Below are positions 39,874 to 54,150 of a stretch of 64,000 bases of DNA, in pieces. The stretch is from Linyphia triangularis (taxonomy: Eukaryota; Arthropoda; Arachnida; Araneae; Linyphiidae), in assembly GCA_963978545.1 (NCBI GenBank), contig OZ021721.1, positions 38,613,348 to 38,677,347 on the forward strand. Reading direction: 5' to 3'. Numbering within the stretch: the first letter of the stretch is position 1; each line of letters opens with the position of its first letter. Position numbers and translations under genes: made by a program. The notes under the pieces are model-generated. The model was not told the DNA's origin. It was given only the letters and a program-made list of their open reading frames with translations, and searched no databases.

Positions 39874-42529
39874 TTCTAAATTTTAAAAATTTAAAGAAAT
39901 AAGAATTTAATAGGGCTTTTAAATATAATAATGAAGTTCGTTTTATATTTAATTAAATTTATTTTTTTCCGTTTAATGTTAATATTGCAAGTAATACATT
40001 AAATAAACATGTTTATTTGAATTTTATCAATTTATACAATGTAGACAATTTGGGAAAAAATATTTTTATCTTACCCATGTAAACATATTATGATTTACAT
40101 TATATCAATATAATTATAAACAAAATTTATTTTACATTTATACAATACATCTTAGTAATGATTCTTATAAATTTAAAAGGATTTTCTAGCTAGGTTCAAA
40201 ACCTTTCAAACTTTATTCTCTCTTCCAAAACACATTTCCTTTCAAATGTTTTAACAAAATTTATGACTATATTATCAAAATGGCAACAATGACTTAAAAT
40301 ATATATTATTTTACTAAAAATTGGTCAAAGTACAAAATCTTAAAATAGAATGAAACAAAATGTTGTTAATAGCATTAAAAAGCAAGAATTCTTGAACAAT
40401 ATGAGCAAGGCTTTTGGCCTCGATATAAATGCGCAGGTTTTATTCGTAACAAAAGAAACCATCATAAATCTTCCTAATGGCTTAGTTCCGAATTGAGTCT
40501 CAGTTACGTAATAAAATTCCGAAAATAAGTTGAATGATTGCGGATTTTTAGTGTCGGAAGCTGAATATGAAAATTTGACTATTACCAACATTCTTGCTGT
40601 TCTTTACGCTATAAACAAATGAAGATTGAATTTTACGAGAGCAAACATATTCTAGATGGGTTGCACGTTGTTTGTCGCATAAGTTTACTCTAAATGTATC
40701 GATTTTGATGGTGGGTGGAGGTTAGAACTTCCTCTTTATTTCTGATTGAAAATTATTTTATAAGTGGAATTTAAATTTGGGGGGAGGGTTTACCATTTTT
40801 AAAAAAATACTGTACTTAAAAAAAAATGGAGGATTAGTTTTTTTTAAAAGTAATGGTAAATCTATTTTGAAATTGTTGCAACTATAAAAAAACTTTCCCT
40901 CCAAACACACAGTAAGCATTTGATTAATTTAGTGATTTGAGAAACATTCACAAAGATTACTAAAAGATGTGTGTACTAAAAGAAATTGAAGAAATATTAC
41001 TTTTGTTTTAAAATATTTCAAAACTCTATTCAGTTGCATGTGGCTAATTGAAGACTGAATATTATTTTTAGCACTATCTTTATCCAATGAACCTTTAAAT
41101 TGAGTGAAATATTAAAAAATTCGCTTTTTTAATTTTGAAAGTGAATACCTAATTATTGAAAGCAAAATAACTGTAAAGACGTAATTTACTTTTGTGAATA
41201 TGGATTTTTAAAAATGTGAAGTGAGAGTGTATTCTTCTCATTATCCTTACCAAATTTATTCATAAAATTATAAAGCACAAATATTAAATTATTCTTGTGA
41301 TTATAAGAGATAACATTTTAAATTGAAGCTTTTTAAGCCTTTGATGTAATAAACATGTAAATTATCATAGATTTCTAAGTTAACTGTATTTTACAAAATT
41401 TGGCGAAATAAATAATTCGGAGCATAAATATATCCCCATTAATGATCACGTTTTTTAATGCTTAAGTGCTAAAAGGACTTGCATGGAAAATATTGTTTTA
41501 AGAAAGTTATTTTTTATTGCATAAATACACCACAAAATTTTCTAAGTGAATTACTTTGTAATGAATGAAAAAAAAATTCTCTTAAAATAATATCATTTTA
41601 AACAAAGGTGAAATAGATCATAATGTCAAATCTCCACTTTCGAAGAACATTTGCAGTGTCTTTCAAAAAGGAATTTTTAACAAAACAATGAGAGAGAGAA
41701 AGACACAGCTTAGTAATAATTAAAGAAGGTAAAATCCTTAAATATTTAAGCGTTCAAGTGACGTAATTCAAGTTAATTATTAATAATTTTTAAATTGTAT
41801 TACTTTCTTCTAAAAAATAGTTCTTCTATTAAAATATAATTGGCATTGTTTTGATGCTACATAAATTGGAATAATTTAAGAAATAATTACGACATTAGGT
41901 ACTTGTAAATACTAAGGGAATCACATAAAAAAAATTATTTAATTTTATTTTTTCCTATGTTGGTCTTACATTTAACGATTTTATGGGGGTGCATAAAAAT
42001 ACGATTGAATTACATAGTAATTTTAAATGGAATAGAAAAAAAAATTTGGTATGGGTAAAAAATTCCTCAAATTAATAAATTCTTTATTGTAATTTAGAAT
42101 AATAAATGCAAAACCATAAAAAAAGAGTTGCCAGTACAATATGACTTTAAATTATAAGACAAAGTGACTTTTAGTGTAATTGCACTAAGGGAACACCAAT
42201 GCATTTGAAACAAAAAATTTCAACTCCATTAAATTGAGTTGCTAGTCTTATCTAAAATGATGAATATCTTATCTTCTTTTTCTACCCTTTTCTGAGTAAG
42301 ACTTAGTTAATTATTTTGTTATAGATCATATTTTTTTGCAACTGATACCGAAATAAATTAATTCTTTTTTATATATATATTGATTCCTTCATTAAGTACA
42401 TACTCTATTGCCTTGTGCAAAACTCAAATTTTCCCAAATATAAAATTATAGATAGTTGCTTTTATATAACGAACATATAATGACAATTCATTTATCCACA
42501 CGCACAATAAGTTTTGTTACCAATGTACT

Positions 42530-43260
42530 GCAATTGGGAGACACAGTGGATCATTGCGACATCTAATTTTGAGTTAGATACATTAGATATCCTGCCAGTT
42601 TGCTAAGCACATCCTCATTTATGATATAGGCAGTCTTCTACCAATTACTATAAACTTCTGTCTCAAGCTTTGCAACGAGTACCAAGACATTATCGAGCTC
42701 GCAAAGGCGTGTTCGATTCCTCACCAATATACCTTCAGTCCTTACTTAAAGGAGTTTGGTAGGAAAGGGGAAGGCTTAGCACTGGCGATTTCAAAGATTA
42801 ATGTAGCGTAATTTTAGATCAGATAATCATGTAGCACCTCTTCAGACATTGCAAACACCTTTCAGCGTGAAATGGCTGCCGATTGGATCAAATGTGCCAA
42901 CGGTACGGGTTGTTGCAACTCTTTTAAGATAACGATTCAATAAATATCCTCACTTTTAGGGAGTTTGGTCGGATCTTGGTCATGGCTCTGGCCATTGGAA
43001 AAGATATCCTGGGACGAGATTGTGGCAAATCGTTAGCGCCGCGGTAAGTTTCAGTGATTCTCGCTTAACTGTTTCTATAATAACTCTCTCGATTGCGGAT
43101 ATTGCGGATGTGTTTCTCTCGGATGAACCTTTAAGCGTTATCTTTCATGCGACCAGCTTAGGTTATATGGGGGGTCGAGATTAGTAAGTGGAAGTTGGGG
43201 CAGGATTACGGAAATTTTGGCAGTGAATACTTCCGATAACAAGAGGAATGGGAGGATGGA
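42530..43260. other. Less AT-rich block with a box-B-like motif, probably an old repeat
   Basis: GTTCGATTCC at about 42711 resembles an RNA polymerase III box B, but no matching box A or cloverleaf is seen. GGAGTTTGGT occurs twice (about 42751 and 42960), and ATTGCGGAT is repeated at about 43093-43110. No open frame of interest crosses it. The composition shift from the flanks suggests an inserted repeat that has lost its identifying ends. Confidence 0.35.
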
Positions 43261-45324
43261 GTTTTATTGTTAGAACTTACTCTATATAACTTATAAATTT
43301 TCAGGATCATATTTTTGAAAGATCTTGAGTGGCTATTTGTTGTCAAATATGAATTAAATTAATATGCTGGAATTGCATTGTAATAAAAATATCTATTATT
43401 TAGGCTGGATAAAAGAAAGAAACTAATATATTAATCCTCCATATTTTAGGTTAGTAATAAACAAAATTAAACATATTGTTTTTGAAAACATTAGATGTAT
43501 TTAATACAAATTATTCATGCTATATTCCTATTATAAGGGCATTAATGAAGTTAAATAAATATTTTCTTTTTTCTGTTGAGGTCGGAAAATCCACTCATAA
43601 TGGAAAAATTTCATTCAAAATAGAGTTTGATTATGGATAAATTGTAAAGTAAAGAAATTTCCTAAAATCATAAATATAAGGTACTTAAAACCCATCGACA
43701 CAAACTAACATTTTTAGCAATTTTAAGCATGTGTTAAGTTAATTTAACTTTATTATATCACGTTTTCTTCTATCACGATATTCTAATTATGTGTGATGAC
43801 GCTAAAACCTAAACATATAATTAAGACTAACTTTAAGAGTGAAAGAACTATCTTAATTAATGATATCACTTTAAAACATAATTTAAATTATTAATTTGTC
43901 TAAAACATGAAGAAACAAAATGCTACTCTTACTTAAACAATTCTAAATAATTAAATGTTTAGAGTGTTGGTTGTAGTATTGTTAAAATTCAATTAAAATA
44001 GAGTACTAAAATAAATGACCTTAAACTAACTACGTAAACAAAGAACTTTCATAGCTTGATTTCCAAGTTGCAGAATATAGTTTGAATCAAGCACTGTTGG
44101 AAATGCATTCTTTTCGTGCACGTTAGTTTTTAATATTATATCTTTCATGTGTTTTCTATGATTTCACAGTAATAGCTGGCTGATGAAATTTAAATTCGTC
44201 CCTGGTTCACTCTTTCCACGTTGGTGTGGCGTGGTGGAAAGGTGCTATATGAAGTATTGATGCCTCGTGATATGATCATGTTCAAACTTACAAGAAGGAA
44301 TTATAGATGTTATTTCTATAATTTCACCATGCAGTATGGTTCTCGTGCTTCCCTTGAAACGGAAAATTCGAAGCAAACACCAACCACAATTACAGCAAAA
44401 TGTAGTATTTTGAATCATTAAATATTCAATATGTAAACCAATACCAGGATTCCTTAACCAACTAGACAAATGTTGCAACTTATTTTCCCATTTATATACT
44501 TGTGAAAACATAAAATTAACATAATATTTAAATTTTATGTGTTTTTAATTTAAGCAAAATCAGATAGACATTTGAAATTTTGATATTTTCTTAATAATTT
44601 CATCCTAAAGTAGAACTTTGCATTTACGTTATATTTTTTGGGGGGCACCAGAATAAAGATTTCAACTATTCATTTAATAAATAATTAGTTAAAATATGTT
44701 TTAGCTGGGTTAAGTAAACTTTTAGAAAACTTCTTAAGAAATAAAGTTTTATCTAGAAGTATATTAAAATCTGAATGGTGTATATGGGTGCAAACAGATA
44801 TATTCTAAGATTTTTGAAATCCCAAATCTTGACATTGTTATGATTTGATTTTTGAATACTGTGCATAAAAACTAGAGATTAAAAACATTATAATGAAACT
44901 TTATTCATATAAACAAAAAACTAGAAACTGAAAACTCTACTAACTTTATATACACTATATTAGTTTATTCAAGTGTTGTTTCATTACATTAAATAGTCTG
45001 CTTTAGACAATATCAGTTTAAAGTAAACAACCATGCATTTTAACTATAAAATTTTTCACACAAAAAAAGAAAGTTTTACGGTAGAATATCTTTTTAACAC
45101 TCAATTATTATTATTTATTAAAAGAACGTCTTTTGAAAATATGTTTCTTTAATAGCAATTTAATTATTAGGAATCGGAGAACTATTTTTTCCAAATAATT
45201 ATTTTCTATTTATTTTACAATTAAAATACACAATTTAAATATTTTTTCTGATAAGTACTTTTATTATTGAAGATATTCTAATTTTTAATTATTAAAAAGG
45301 ATTACTAAAAAGTCGCCTACCATG

Positions 45325-45353
45325 TTTTTTTTTTTTTTTTTTTTTTTTTTTTT
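45325..45353. repeat. Poly(T) tract, 29 nt
   Basis: Uninterrupted run of 29 T in AT-rich DNA. Confidence 0.9.
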
Positions 45354-48300
45354 CAAATGGAAGAATGAATGGAAATTCTTAAAAATTCTATTTTCATCTT
45401 TTCATCTTAATTCAAATTACGTTTTCTAAAATTCTGCATTTCAAATAATAGATAAAATATTTTTGAAGTAAACAAAATCCAGCAAAATATTTACAGTTTG
45501 TTATAAAACGAATATGTAAAAACCGATTTAAAACAAGATAATTTTTACTGGAATGCCTGTAAGAAAATATAAGTCATTCTCATAAATATTGTAATTTTTG
45601 TAATTCAAATTTCTTTCAAATCAGATATCTATATAAGACATAGTTATACGCTTCCAAATCACATTCATAACTGATAAAAGCGTCTGGATTCTTTAAGAGA
45701 AACAAATATGTCTCCGAAAGGATTCAAGCATTTGCTGGCGAGAGACGAGAGACTTGCAAATGAAAGAGAATTTTACTCATACAAAAGCCATTCTTGCAAC
45801 AGATAACGCAACCAGTATTTCGACAGAAATATAAATTATGCAAAGTACATGGCACTCTTGAAGTCGGGTGTCTATATGTTATTTTTCTCTTCTTCGTTTA
45901 TTTTTTTTATTTTTTTTTATTTTTTATTTTTTTTGAGGACGTCATTTTGTGGAAAAAGGAAAACTCGTTTGGAAAATATTTTATTGATCTAGTTTTCTGT
46001 AAAGATTTTTCTTCGAGTGTTGCTTTTCAGATTTTTTTTTATTAGACTTTTCTTGAAAGTCACCAAAAATTGCATAATAGTAATTTAATGCTGTCTTTTA
46101 GAATATGCATCACAAAACATGTTTTTATCTATTGTCTTAGTAAGTTAAAGTGATTTTGGACATTGTGTAAGAATTAAATAAGAATGCAATGAGATTTTTT
46201 TTTGCCTAAAGCATATACTGCAATAAAATGCCATCTTGTGTATATATTTACATAGTTCATCAGTTCAATATCTTCTTTATTAACTTAAGGTTTCAGGTAA
46301 ATTTTAAGTAGAAGTTTAAAATTTAAATAAAGTACAATATTGTATCGTAGTAAGTTATATAAACTGATTAGGTCATTTGTTTAGATAACCTTTTTTTTTA
46401 TCATAAAGGGGCAAGGCTATCATGTTTAATCTCAGTTAATTTAGCTTCATATGAAAAACTAATATGTACACAATTGCAATTAATATTAATGTGCTATTGC
46501 CTTAATATCAATTTATATTGGATTTTTATCACTATATTTAGCAAATTTATCAAATCTGCCATACTTTACCATTTAGAAGATCAATTGTTATATTGTTGAA
46601 TCCAGCAATATCAATGTCATCAAACACACCGCTATTCGGTTCCAACAAAGCCATAGTCACAGCTTGGAAATTGAAATACAATAGCTACTCAGATAGATAG
46701 ATAAACTCGGCAGATAGTGTGGTTTATTTCTACTCAGAAAAGAATTACAGCAGAACATTTAAGTTAAAGTAATGATGGAAACATAAAATAGAATGGAGAA
46801 GAAAGATAGACGGCATTCTCCTCAAAAAGTTCGTGAACACTCACTTTATTTTACTTGATCTGGTGACCTTCCCTGCGAAAGACAGGGGTCGTTGCCTTGT
46901 TGAGTATCTGCTTAATTACTCTGGAAAGGTGCCACCGTTTTCTGTAACTACAGCTTATTTTGACAAAGAATTTGATGTCTACCAGATGGGAAAATTATTA
47001 AATATTTTTATAAATTGATCTTTATTTTCTTTAAAAAAAGAAAGCTATTTATATTACAAAACATATACTTCACGTTTTATTTTGCTGAGTAAGTAGTTAA
47101 CCAATATATATTCCAACAAGTCTTAATATTTTAAGGTTGGGTATTATTTTGTTAAGGATTTGTTCGTAAAAATTCCAAATGCTTACTATATAAATATTTA
47201 AAATGATGAAAGAAAGAATTTTAAAGTACCGTTTTGATTCGTTGAGTGGTCATTGTGAATGTTTACATTTTTATATGAGATATTTACGTATTAAAACTGA
47301 ATGAAATAGTAAAAGGCTCAATATTAACAAAACACTATCATATCATATTTTTGTTCATATTGCAAAAAATAAATAGAAATCACATTACATCAACTTATAA
47401 TGAGTTATAAGTGAAATTTATAGGTTTTGTATTAAAAAAAAGTATCGACATCGTGTTTAAAAGAAATGCTGTTTTATAAGTTATAAAGTAAAATAATTTA
47501 TTAAAGAAATTTATTATATTTTATTTTAAATAATAAATTTGCAAAGACAAAACATAAAATCTAGATAATATATAATAGTGGAAATTTGTATCTTTCTTAC
47601 TAAGAATATACAGCTGAGTTGATTTCTATGAAATTTCCAGATAGTGTTAATTTTATATATAGAAATGTTATGGGCTATAAATTATAATACATTTCATCGG
47701 GGGGTGGTTGATTATTTGAGTGTTTTTTCTTGCATTAAAAACAACACATTCCTTGAATAGAACTTTTTTCAAAGTCAATGTTGAATTAAATAATTTTTAA
47801 ACATTGTCACCTTAAGAGTTTTCAGTTATTTACGTCGATACTTTAAACATTCTGATCTGAGTAAGAGTCAAATAAAGAAATTCTGAATTTTCAAACTTAT
47901 TTTTATGCGTCTTTACAGGATACCATTTGAGTAAAAAACTTACCATTCTATCCACATGAATTTTTAAATTCTAATAAGAAATTATTTTCAATTCTCTTAA
48001 ACTATCATTCAAAGGTGATTTAATTCAAATAATTTATACAATTAATATTCATATCCATTAGTTCTATTCATTAAATGACAATTTTACCTTCAGAGCATAT
48101 CATAATTAATTCACATGTTACATACACCTCCAATGCATTTCTATATTTTTTATATGTTACAAACATCTCTTAAAATTATCATACTATATTATATCATAAT
48201 CAGTTTTAGAAACCTAAAATATACTATAATATTATATTACCTCAGGGTCAAATTGTACACGTGAGTGTAAGACTTTTGTGCGTTTTGTATATAGCAAATT

Positions 48301-48478
48301 ACTTCATAGAAGTATACATTTATCCATATCCCATACAAAAGTATATAGGGAAATTAAACATGTACAGCTCCAATTCCATTATCTGCCAATTATCTCAAAT
48401 CTAAAAGTATACTCAAATTCTTTTTATCGCAGCATCAGATCAGCAATACACTGGAAATATTATGTTGGAAGTATTTTA

Positions 48479-48630
48479 AAAATGACATGCGCAGATAGAA
48501 AGATACATTTATCCACAGAATAAACTAAAAGTAACGTATTAAAATGATACATGGAAAATGACATACGCACATAGAAAAATACATTTATCCACAGAATAAA
48601 CTAAAAGTAACGTATTAAAATGATACATGG
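48479..48630. repeat. Tandem duplication of a 76-bp unit
   Basis: 48479-48554 is followed immediately by a second copy at 48555-48630. The copies are of equal length and differ at about three positions, all within the first 25 bases (for example CATGCGCAGATAG against CATACGCACATAG). The high identity suggests a recent event. A 76-bp period is not a multiple of three, and the frame through it is not conserved, so no coding role is implied. Confidence 0.92.
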
Positions 48631-51600
48631 AGCTCCGATTACATTATTTCTACCGAATGTCTTACGTCATATTACAAAAGTTCTTAAATACTTTCAGTGT
48701 ATCTCACCCTCTAAAGAGATGTTGTAAGACACCCTGACCAAGATTGACGCCGTAGAAATTCAAATTGCAGTGTGCTACCATTTCGACTAAGCCCTTGAGA
48801 GAAAAAAAATATATAGCATGGTCTTGTAAACTATAAATCTTGGGAAAAAAATACCAAATGCTATGAAACGATCCAAACGTTACAGTTCCCAGTGTTTTCA
48901 TTCTAGCTTAGCAACACAATTTATTTCTAAAGGAATTTATGGCTGTCTGCTGTAGGGATTTCTTAAAAAGAATAAACACGGATACCCTTTCAGGTACTTT
49001 GGCTAAGTATTTCCACTGCATGGCCAAGTACAAAGAATTGTGTGTATGCGTTTCCCTTGCTGCCATCAGAACAAGATAATGCTTGTATCTCGTTACTAAT
49101 AGAAATAGTCGTTTTGGCAAAGTCCTTTATTCCTTGTGCGAAAGCATGATATTGTGTCTAGTGCATATAGTGGAAATGTTAACAAAAATGGCTGTTCAGC
49201 ATATATTGTTAAAAGTCAATGATTTTTTTAGTTTGGGAATTTAAAAAGTAATGCCATTTTCTTGTATAGAATTAAAATTTACAATCTATTGCTTGTATAT
49301 ATTTAATTATTTGGTACTGAATAAATGAAATGCATAAATGTCGTGATGTCAACTGGCTGCAAAATATTTATTAAATTTATTTTATCTTAATTAAATATCT
49401 ATAAACCGACATGTTTACTGACTGTATATTATTAATTAAATATTATTTGAATTTAATTAATATGTACAAGTCGTTATATTTACTAACTACATTTCATCAT
49501 ATTCTTACAGAAAAGCACAATATTTTTAATTTTTTTTTATAATATTCATCCTACTTTTGTTAGTATAAAATCGATAGAAATGCAAACGGAAAAATCAAAT
49601 ACAATAAGGAATCACAAAAAACTGTGCTTAATTATTTGGAAATAAGACACGCAATCAAAGTCTACTTAGGTCATAATAATGCATGTCCAATAAAAATACA
49701 TATTGCATAATTGATATAGCGAGAATTTGAAAAGGAAGCATTTGACATCTTAGCTAACAATTTAATGTACGTATGCAACTTGACCTAATTCAAGTTATCA
49801 CTATAAATTACTAATTAAACTTGAATTACTTCAAAAAATGTTTAATAAGGGAAACTTTGTCTAAATAAAGAATATTATATATATAGAATTGTTTCAAAAT
49901 AATTTCAAACTTCATTGGCATAAAAAACATAAAGATAAATAAAAAAATATAATTAAAGTCACGCATTGCATTTTTTAAGTTTCCACAATTTATAAACATT
50001 ATATTTGAAAAGTGTGTGGATCTTAGATATGATATCACTAAACTTCGAAGAATTAACTTCTTTTTATAGAAACTCATTTTAAATTAAACATTATTTACTT
50101 AGAACAATACACATGTATATAAAATCTTAAAATGAAAATTGGAAATCATTAAAATTTTTCCTCGGTCTAATATCATATATGCATACATAGAAAAATTATA
50201 TTTTATATTACTGTCATATATATCTTGTCATCATTAGACTTTGTAATTTAATTATTAAACCACAAAGTATTAACATTTCAAGAAAAATCTCTAAATAGTA
50301 CAATATGTTTAAAGAATAAGTAATACTTAAAAATATGTTTAAATTATTGGATTGTGTTTTATTTATACATTATTATGTAAAACAATTTTCCATTCATGTT
50401 CTTTTCCCTTTATTATTTTAGAAAACTTATCATTATGATAGTAATTCTAACATGGCAATAAAAGATAAAAAATGTTTTAAATTTACAAATGAATTGTAGT
50501 TTTATACTGGTAACGTAAAATTAAAAAAATATATGAAAAACATTTTTCTCCTGAAAAGAATAATTTCTAAACTTAAAACACATTGATATAACAACTAAAT
50601 GTAATGATATTTTTGCGTGATAATCACGAATTAAAATATTTGAAATGAACTTAAGAAAGATTCATATTCGGAATATAAAAAAAAAATAATATCCGATCGT
50701 CAGACGGGATGTCATGACATAACTTAGAAGCTACAGAAAAGTTATAAAAAAGAAACTTAAAAGGAAAAAAAAAATCTAAAAAGTCAAATTACATGATGAA
50801 CAGATAAAAGAAAATCTTAAAAGTTAAATTTAACGAGATTCCTTCCCCGAACCTCAAAATTTATCTCACGGATTCCAATGCATCCATTACATGCGTAAGC
50901 GCATTCAGAGACCGATTTTTTTCAGTCATCCATCCGTGAAACTTAATTTAAAAATTCGAGAAAATGAGGAAGACACTTTTTCTTTTCCTACTTGATTTGA
51001 AGCTTTATAAGCTTCCAAAAAAATGCTAGATGGAGATGTTTTTTAAAGCAAAACTAATAAATAAAATGAACGAATTAAAAGGTTTTGCGGAAAATTCCTT
51101 AGTACATTATATTTAAAAAATGTGATTAGTGATCTTTTCAGTTGTTTGATTTCTAATTAATCTACAATTACTCCAAATGACAATAAACAAATCAGTTTAT
51201 TGGTATCATCTGTTATGATTCTTAACTTTAATATTTGTACCTACTAGTGTATCTTTACTACTATTACTAAGTTCTTTAATTTGTGTTAAAATTTGAATAA
51301 TACACCTTCAAATTTCAGGTTCATTCTTTTTAAATACTCTTGAATATTTTGATGATTTGTATGCTTAAATTTAAATAACTGCCTACAGAAATTTAACTAG
51401 AACGATGCCCTAAATATTTTTTTTCGATTACTTTCATCGTACATATGTGTTAAAAATAAATTGAATAGAATCTAATTAGCGATGAAAAAATATTTGATTT
51501 AGAAATTTTCTTATGAAAATCTTAATTTAAATTTCTACTGTTATTGTTTGAATCCAAAAAGTTAAAAACTGATTCTATTTGGACAAAGATTAAGAATAGA

Positions 51601-53475
51601 AGAAACAGGGATCACTAAAAAATATTTTAAGACTATATGCATAAAAAAAAAAAAAAAAAAAAAAACTTATTAAAAATAACGTCTTACATCTGTACCTCAT
51701 AGTTTAACGATTCTTGAGACCAAATACGACACTTTTCATCTTATAATGCAGAATATTTCATAAAAGTTTATTTCCTATTGAACCATATTATTGTAACTCA
51801 CAGAAGAAAAATTGTAAAGCATTTAGCTGGAGTTACAACAGATCGAGATCATATCGAGTACAATGTAAATGAAGTTTTTTCATTTCTTCGCAAAGTTTCC
51901 AAGTTATGACTTAGACTTTTTCAGTTCTGAGGTAGAGAAATTACATGCTCCACAATCTTATATATTTCATTCTCGGGGTTAAAACGTGGTGACCCTTACT
52001 TAAGATACAAATATGTATGCAATATAATTTACCTTCTTTCCCCAACAATTGTTTCTCTCAATTTTCAATTGAACAAGTTTTTTTAATGTATGACCAGGTG
52101 AACATTGTTAATCAAACTCTCGAAAAAGAAACTTTAAACCTCTTTAACTAATGGATAAATAAGTACAATGAAATTCATGCGTGTTTCTAAAAACATCCCG
52201 AAACACTTAAAGCAAGGCCTTATAACTAACCGCATAACTAACTTTGAGCTAAAATCAATTCTCTCTTTTAATTAAAATTCCCGTCTTGTCAAATAGGATG
52301 GGAACTGGTAACAATTTCTCCGTGTTTTGTGTGTAGCTTCCAGTGGCAGTTTCTATACTCCCAAGGGGGCACCTATACTTCGAAATAATGAACAGCCCAA
52401 ACTTGGGAGGGAATTAAAGCCATCTATTAAACCAGTTACTCGTTCAAATTAAGTAGGTAAGAATGGCTCTTTAGGTTCTCCCCAAAAGGATTGCTTTAAA
52501 AATTAGTACTTTGTTAAGCTGCGAATGAACTACTATATTCTCGAGAGTATCATTAGTTATGCGTTATAAAGAGCAGAGGGGAGGAGAATATGCAACTAGC
52601 CTGAGCAATCCCCAATATTCAAATTAACCTTATATGACCTTTTATTTCTGATGTATTCTAAAAGAATATTATACAAATCTATCTTCACTGTAATATCCTT
52701 TTTAACTTTCTATTTCTGTAGAATTGGATGAAAGAAATTCTTCACTCTGTATTGTCACACTGGCAAATTAAATGAAACTGTGTCTACAATTTGAAAAATA
52801 ACGATTCCTATAAGCTATAGGTAATAACATTATTGTTATTTATCACTTTGGAGACAAGTGGTAGACACGTTTTTAATCATACATTCTTATTTATCAGATT
52901 GTAAAATTGCTGGACAGGGCTGTAAAAATCTGACATCACAAACTTTTATTATTGTTTATGAATTTAAAATTAGTGATAGACAAACTTTACATCACCAGTT
53001 AGAACCAAGGTATAAAATTACTACTAGAAATTTGAACTCTAGAAATGTTTCCTTAAAATATTCATTTTATCTCTGTATTATTTATTTAGCTCTATACAAA
53101 ATTTACTTGATAGTTGGATAATACAGTTCAAATTGTATCACTCGTACTGCCTACTTTATTAAGTGGCCTCTTAAAAGGAAGGATTGTAGTATGAAGAAAA
53201 TTTTAATCAAAATTGAATTATTTAATGCATTTTTAGGTTATAAACTTTTACAATATGTACATGCGCACATTAACATTCAGCTCAAAAACAGTTTAAATAA
53301 GTGCAATTAAATATTGTGAATAAAAAAACCTTCACATTAGAATTTTCGCAATATTTTTTTTTTTTTTGCTTTATTGGCTTTATTGTTAGATACATAAAAG
53401 CAATTTGAATTTAGTTAAAATATTTCCCATTTTCATTAAAATATTTAATATAACTTAAGTTATTATACTGAATGG
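48631..53475. other. AT-rich non-coding DNA, no gene seen
   Basis: 48680-49140 is less AT-rich, and its minus strand carries two consecutive open frames in the same sense (48704-48901 and 48908-49120) with no recognised domain. It could be an old repeat. 52280-52620 is another less AT-rich patch, with CTCCCAAG and CTTGGGAG about 40 bp apart. Everything else is plain AT-rich sequence. Confidence 0.6.
51643..51665. repeat. Poly(A) tract, 23 nt
   Basis: Uninterrupted run of 23 A. Confidence 0.9.
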
Positions 53476-53557
53476 TCACATCAAATTCACTATCAATTTC
53501 ACATCAAATTCACTATCAATTTCACATCAAATTCACTATCAATTTCACATCAAATTT
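53476..53557. repeat. 23-bp minisatellite, about 3.5 copies
   Basis: The unit TCACATCAAATTCACTATCA plus ATT repeats three times without change (53476-53498, 53499-53521, 53522-53544), then breaks off after 13 bases. Because 23 is not a multiple of three, the 65-codon frame across it changes its peptide in each copy, which argues against coding. Confidence 0.95.
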
Positions 53558-54150
53558 AAATGCATACCTCAGTTCCCAATGTTTTCATTACAATATCAAA
53601 CGTTTTATAATCCTTATAAGACTTATAGGATTTTTTATTTTTTATATAATATCGGAAAATTTAACTTAAAGAAATATGCTTGGTATAAAAATTCCCTTTT
53701 ATGTATTTTCTGAAAGAAAAAGGGACGTCCAACTTTACGCGGTTCCCTTCTGAATTCTATTATCTGCTCTACATAGTATTCTCAATTCGAATCTGTTCTG
53801 TTGACACGGAATAATATATTTTATTCCAGTATAAAACAAGTGTAGTCACTCTTTATATATCAACAAACAGCATATGCTAGGATGGATGTGAGAGAAGTTA
53901 TTTCTTTAAGAACCATTGTAAGTATTGTGTACTTGTTGTGAGTTAGAAAAATACTTTAAAAAAATTGAAATTTTGTAGATTTTATTCTCTCTTTCTTCCT
54001 CTCAACTATAAAAAATGAAAAATAGTTTTTCAGAACCCACAAAGTTCTTTAACGCAGCAGTTTATATTCACTTTCAAATAAATATTTCAAAAATATAAAA
54101 GCCCTTTATTTAACTTAAAATTAAAATATATACTTTCTTAAGAAATATAT
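53558..54150. other. AT-rich non-coding DNA, no gene seen
   Basis: No open frame, RNA shape or repeat that I recognise. It ends at the ATATAT that flanks the next element. Confidence 0.65.

Noticed and set aside
42660..42725. tRNA gene at GTTCGATTCC
   Set aside because: No cloverleaf could be drawn upstream and no box A was seen.
53472..53669. 65-codon frame with repeated IHYQF-like peptide
   Set aside because: The repeat unit is 23 bp, so the peptide does not repeat in register; it is a minisatellite, not a repeat protein.
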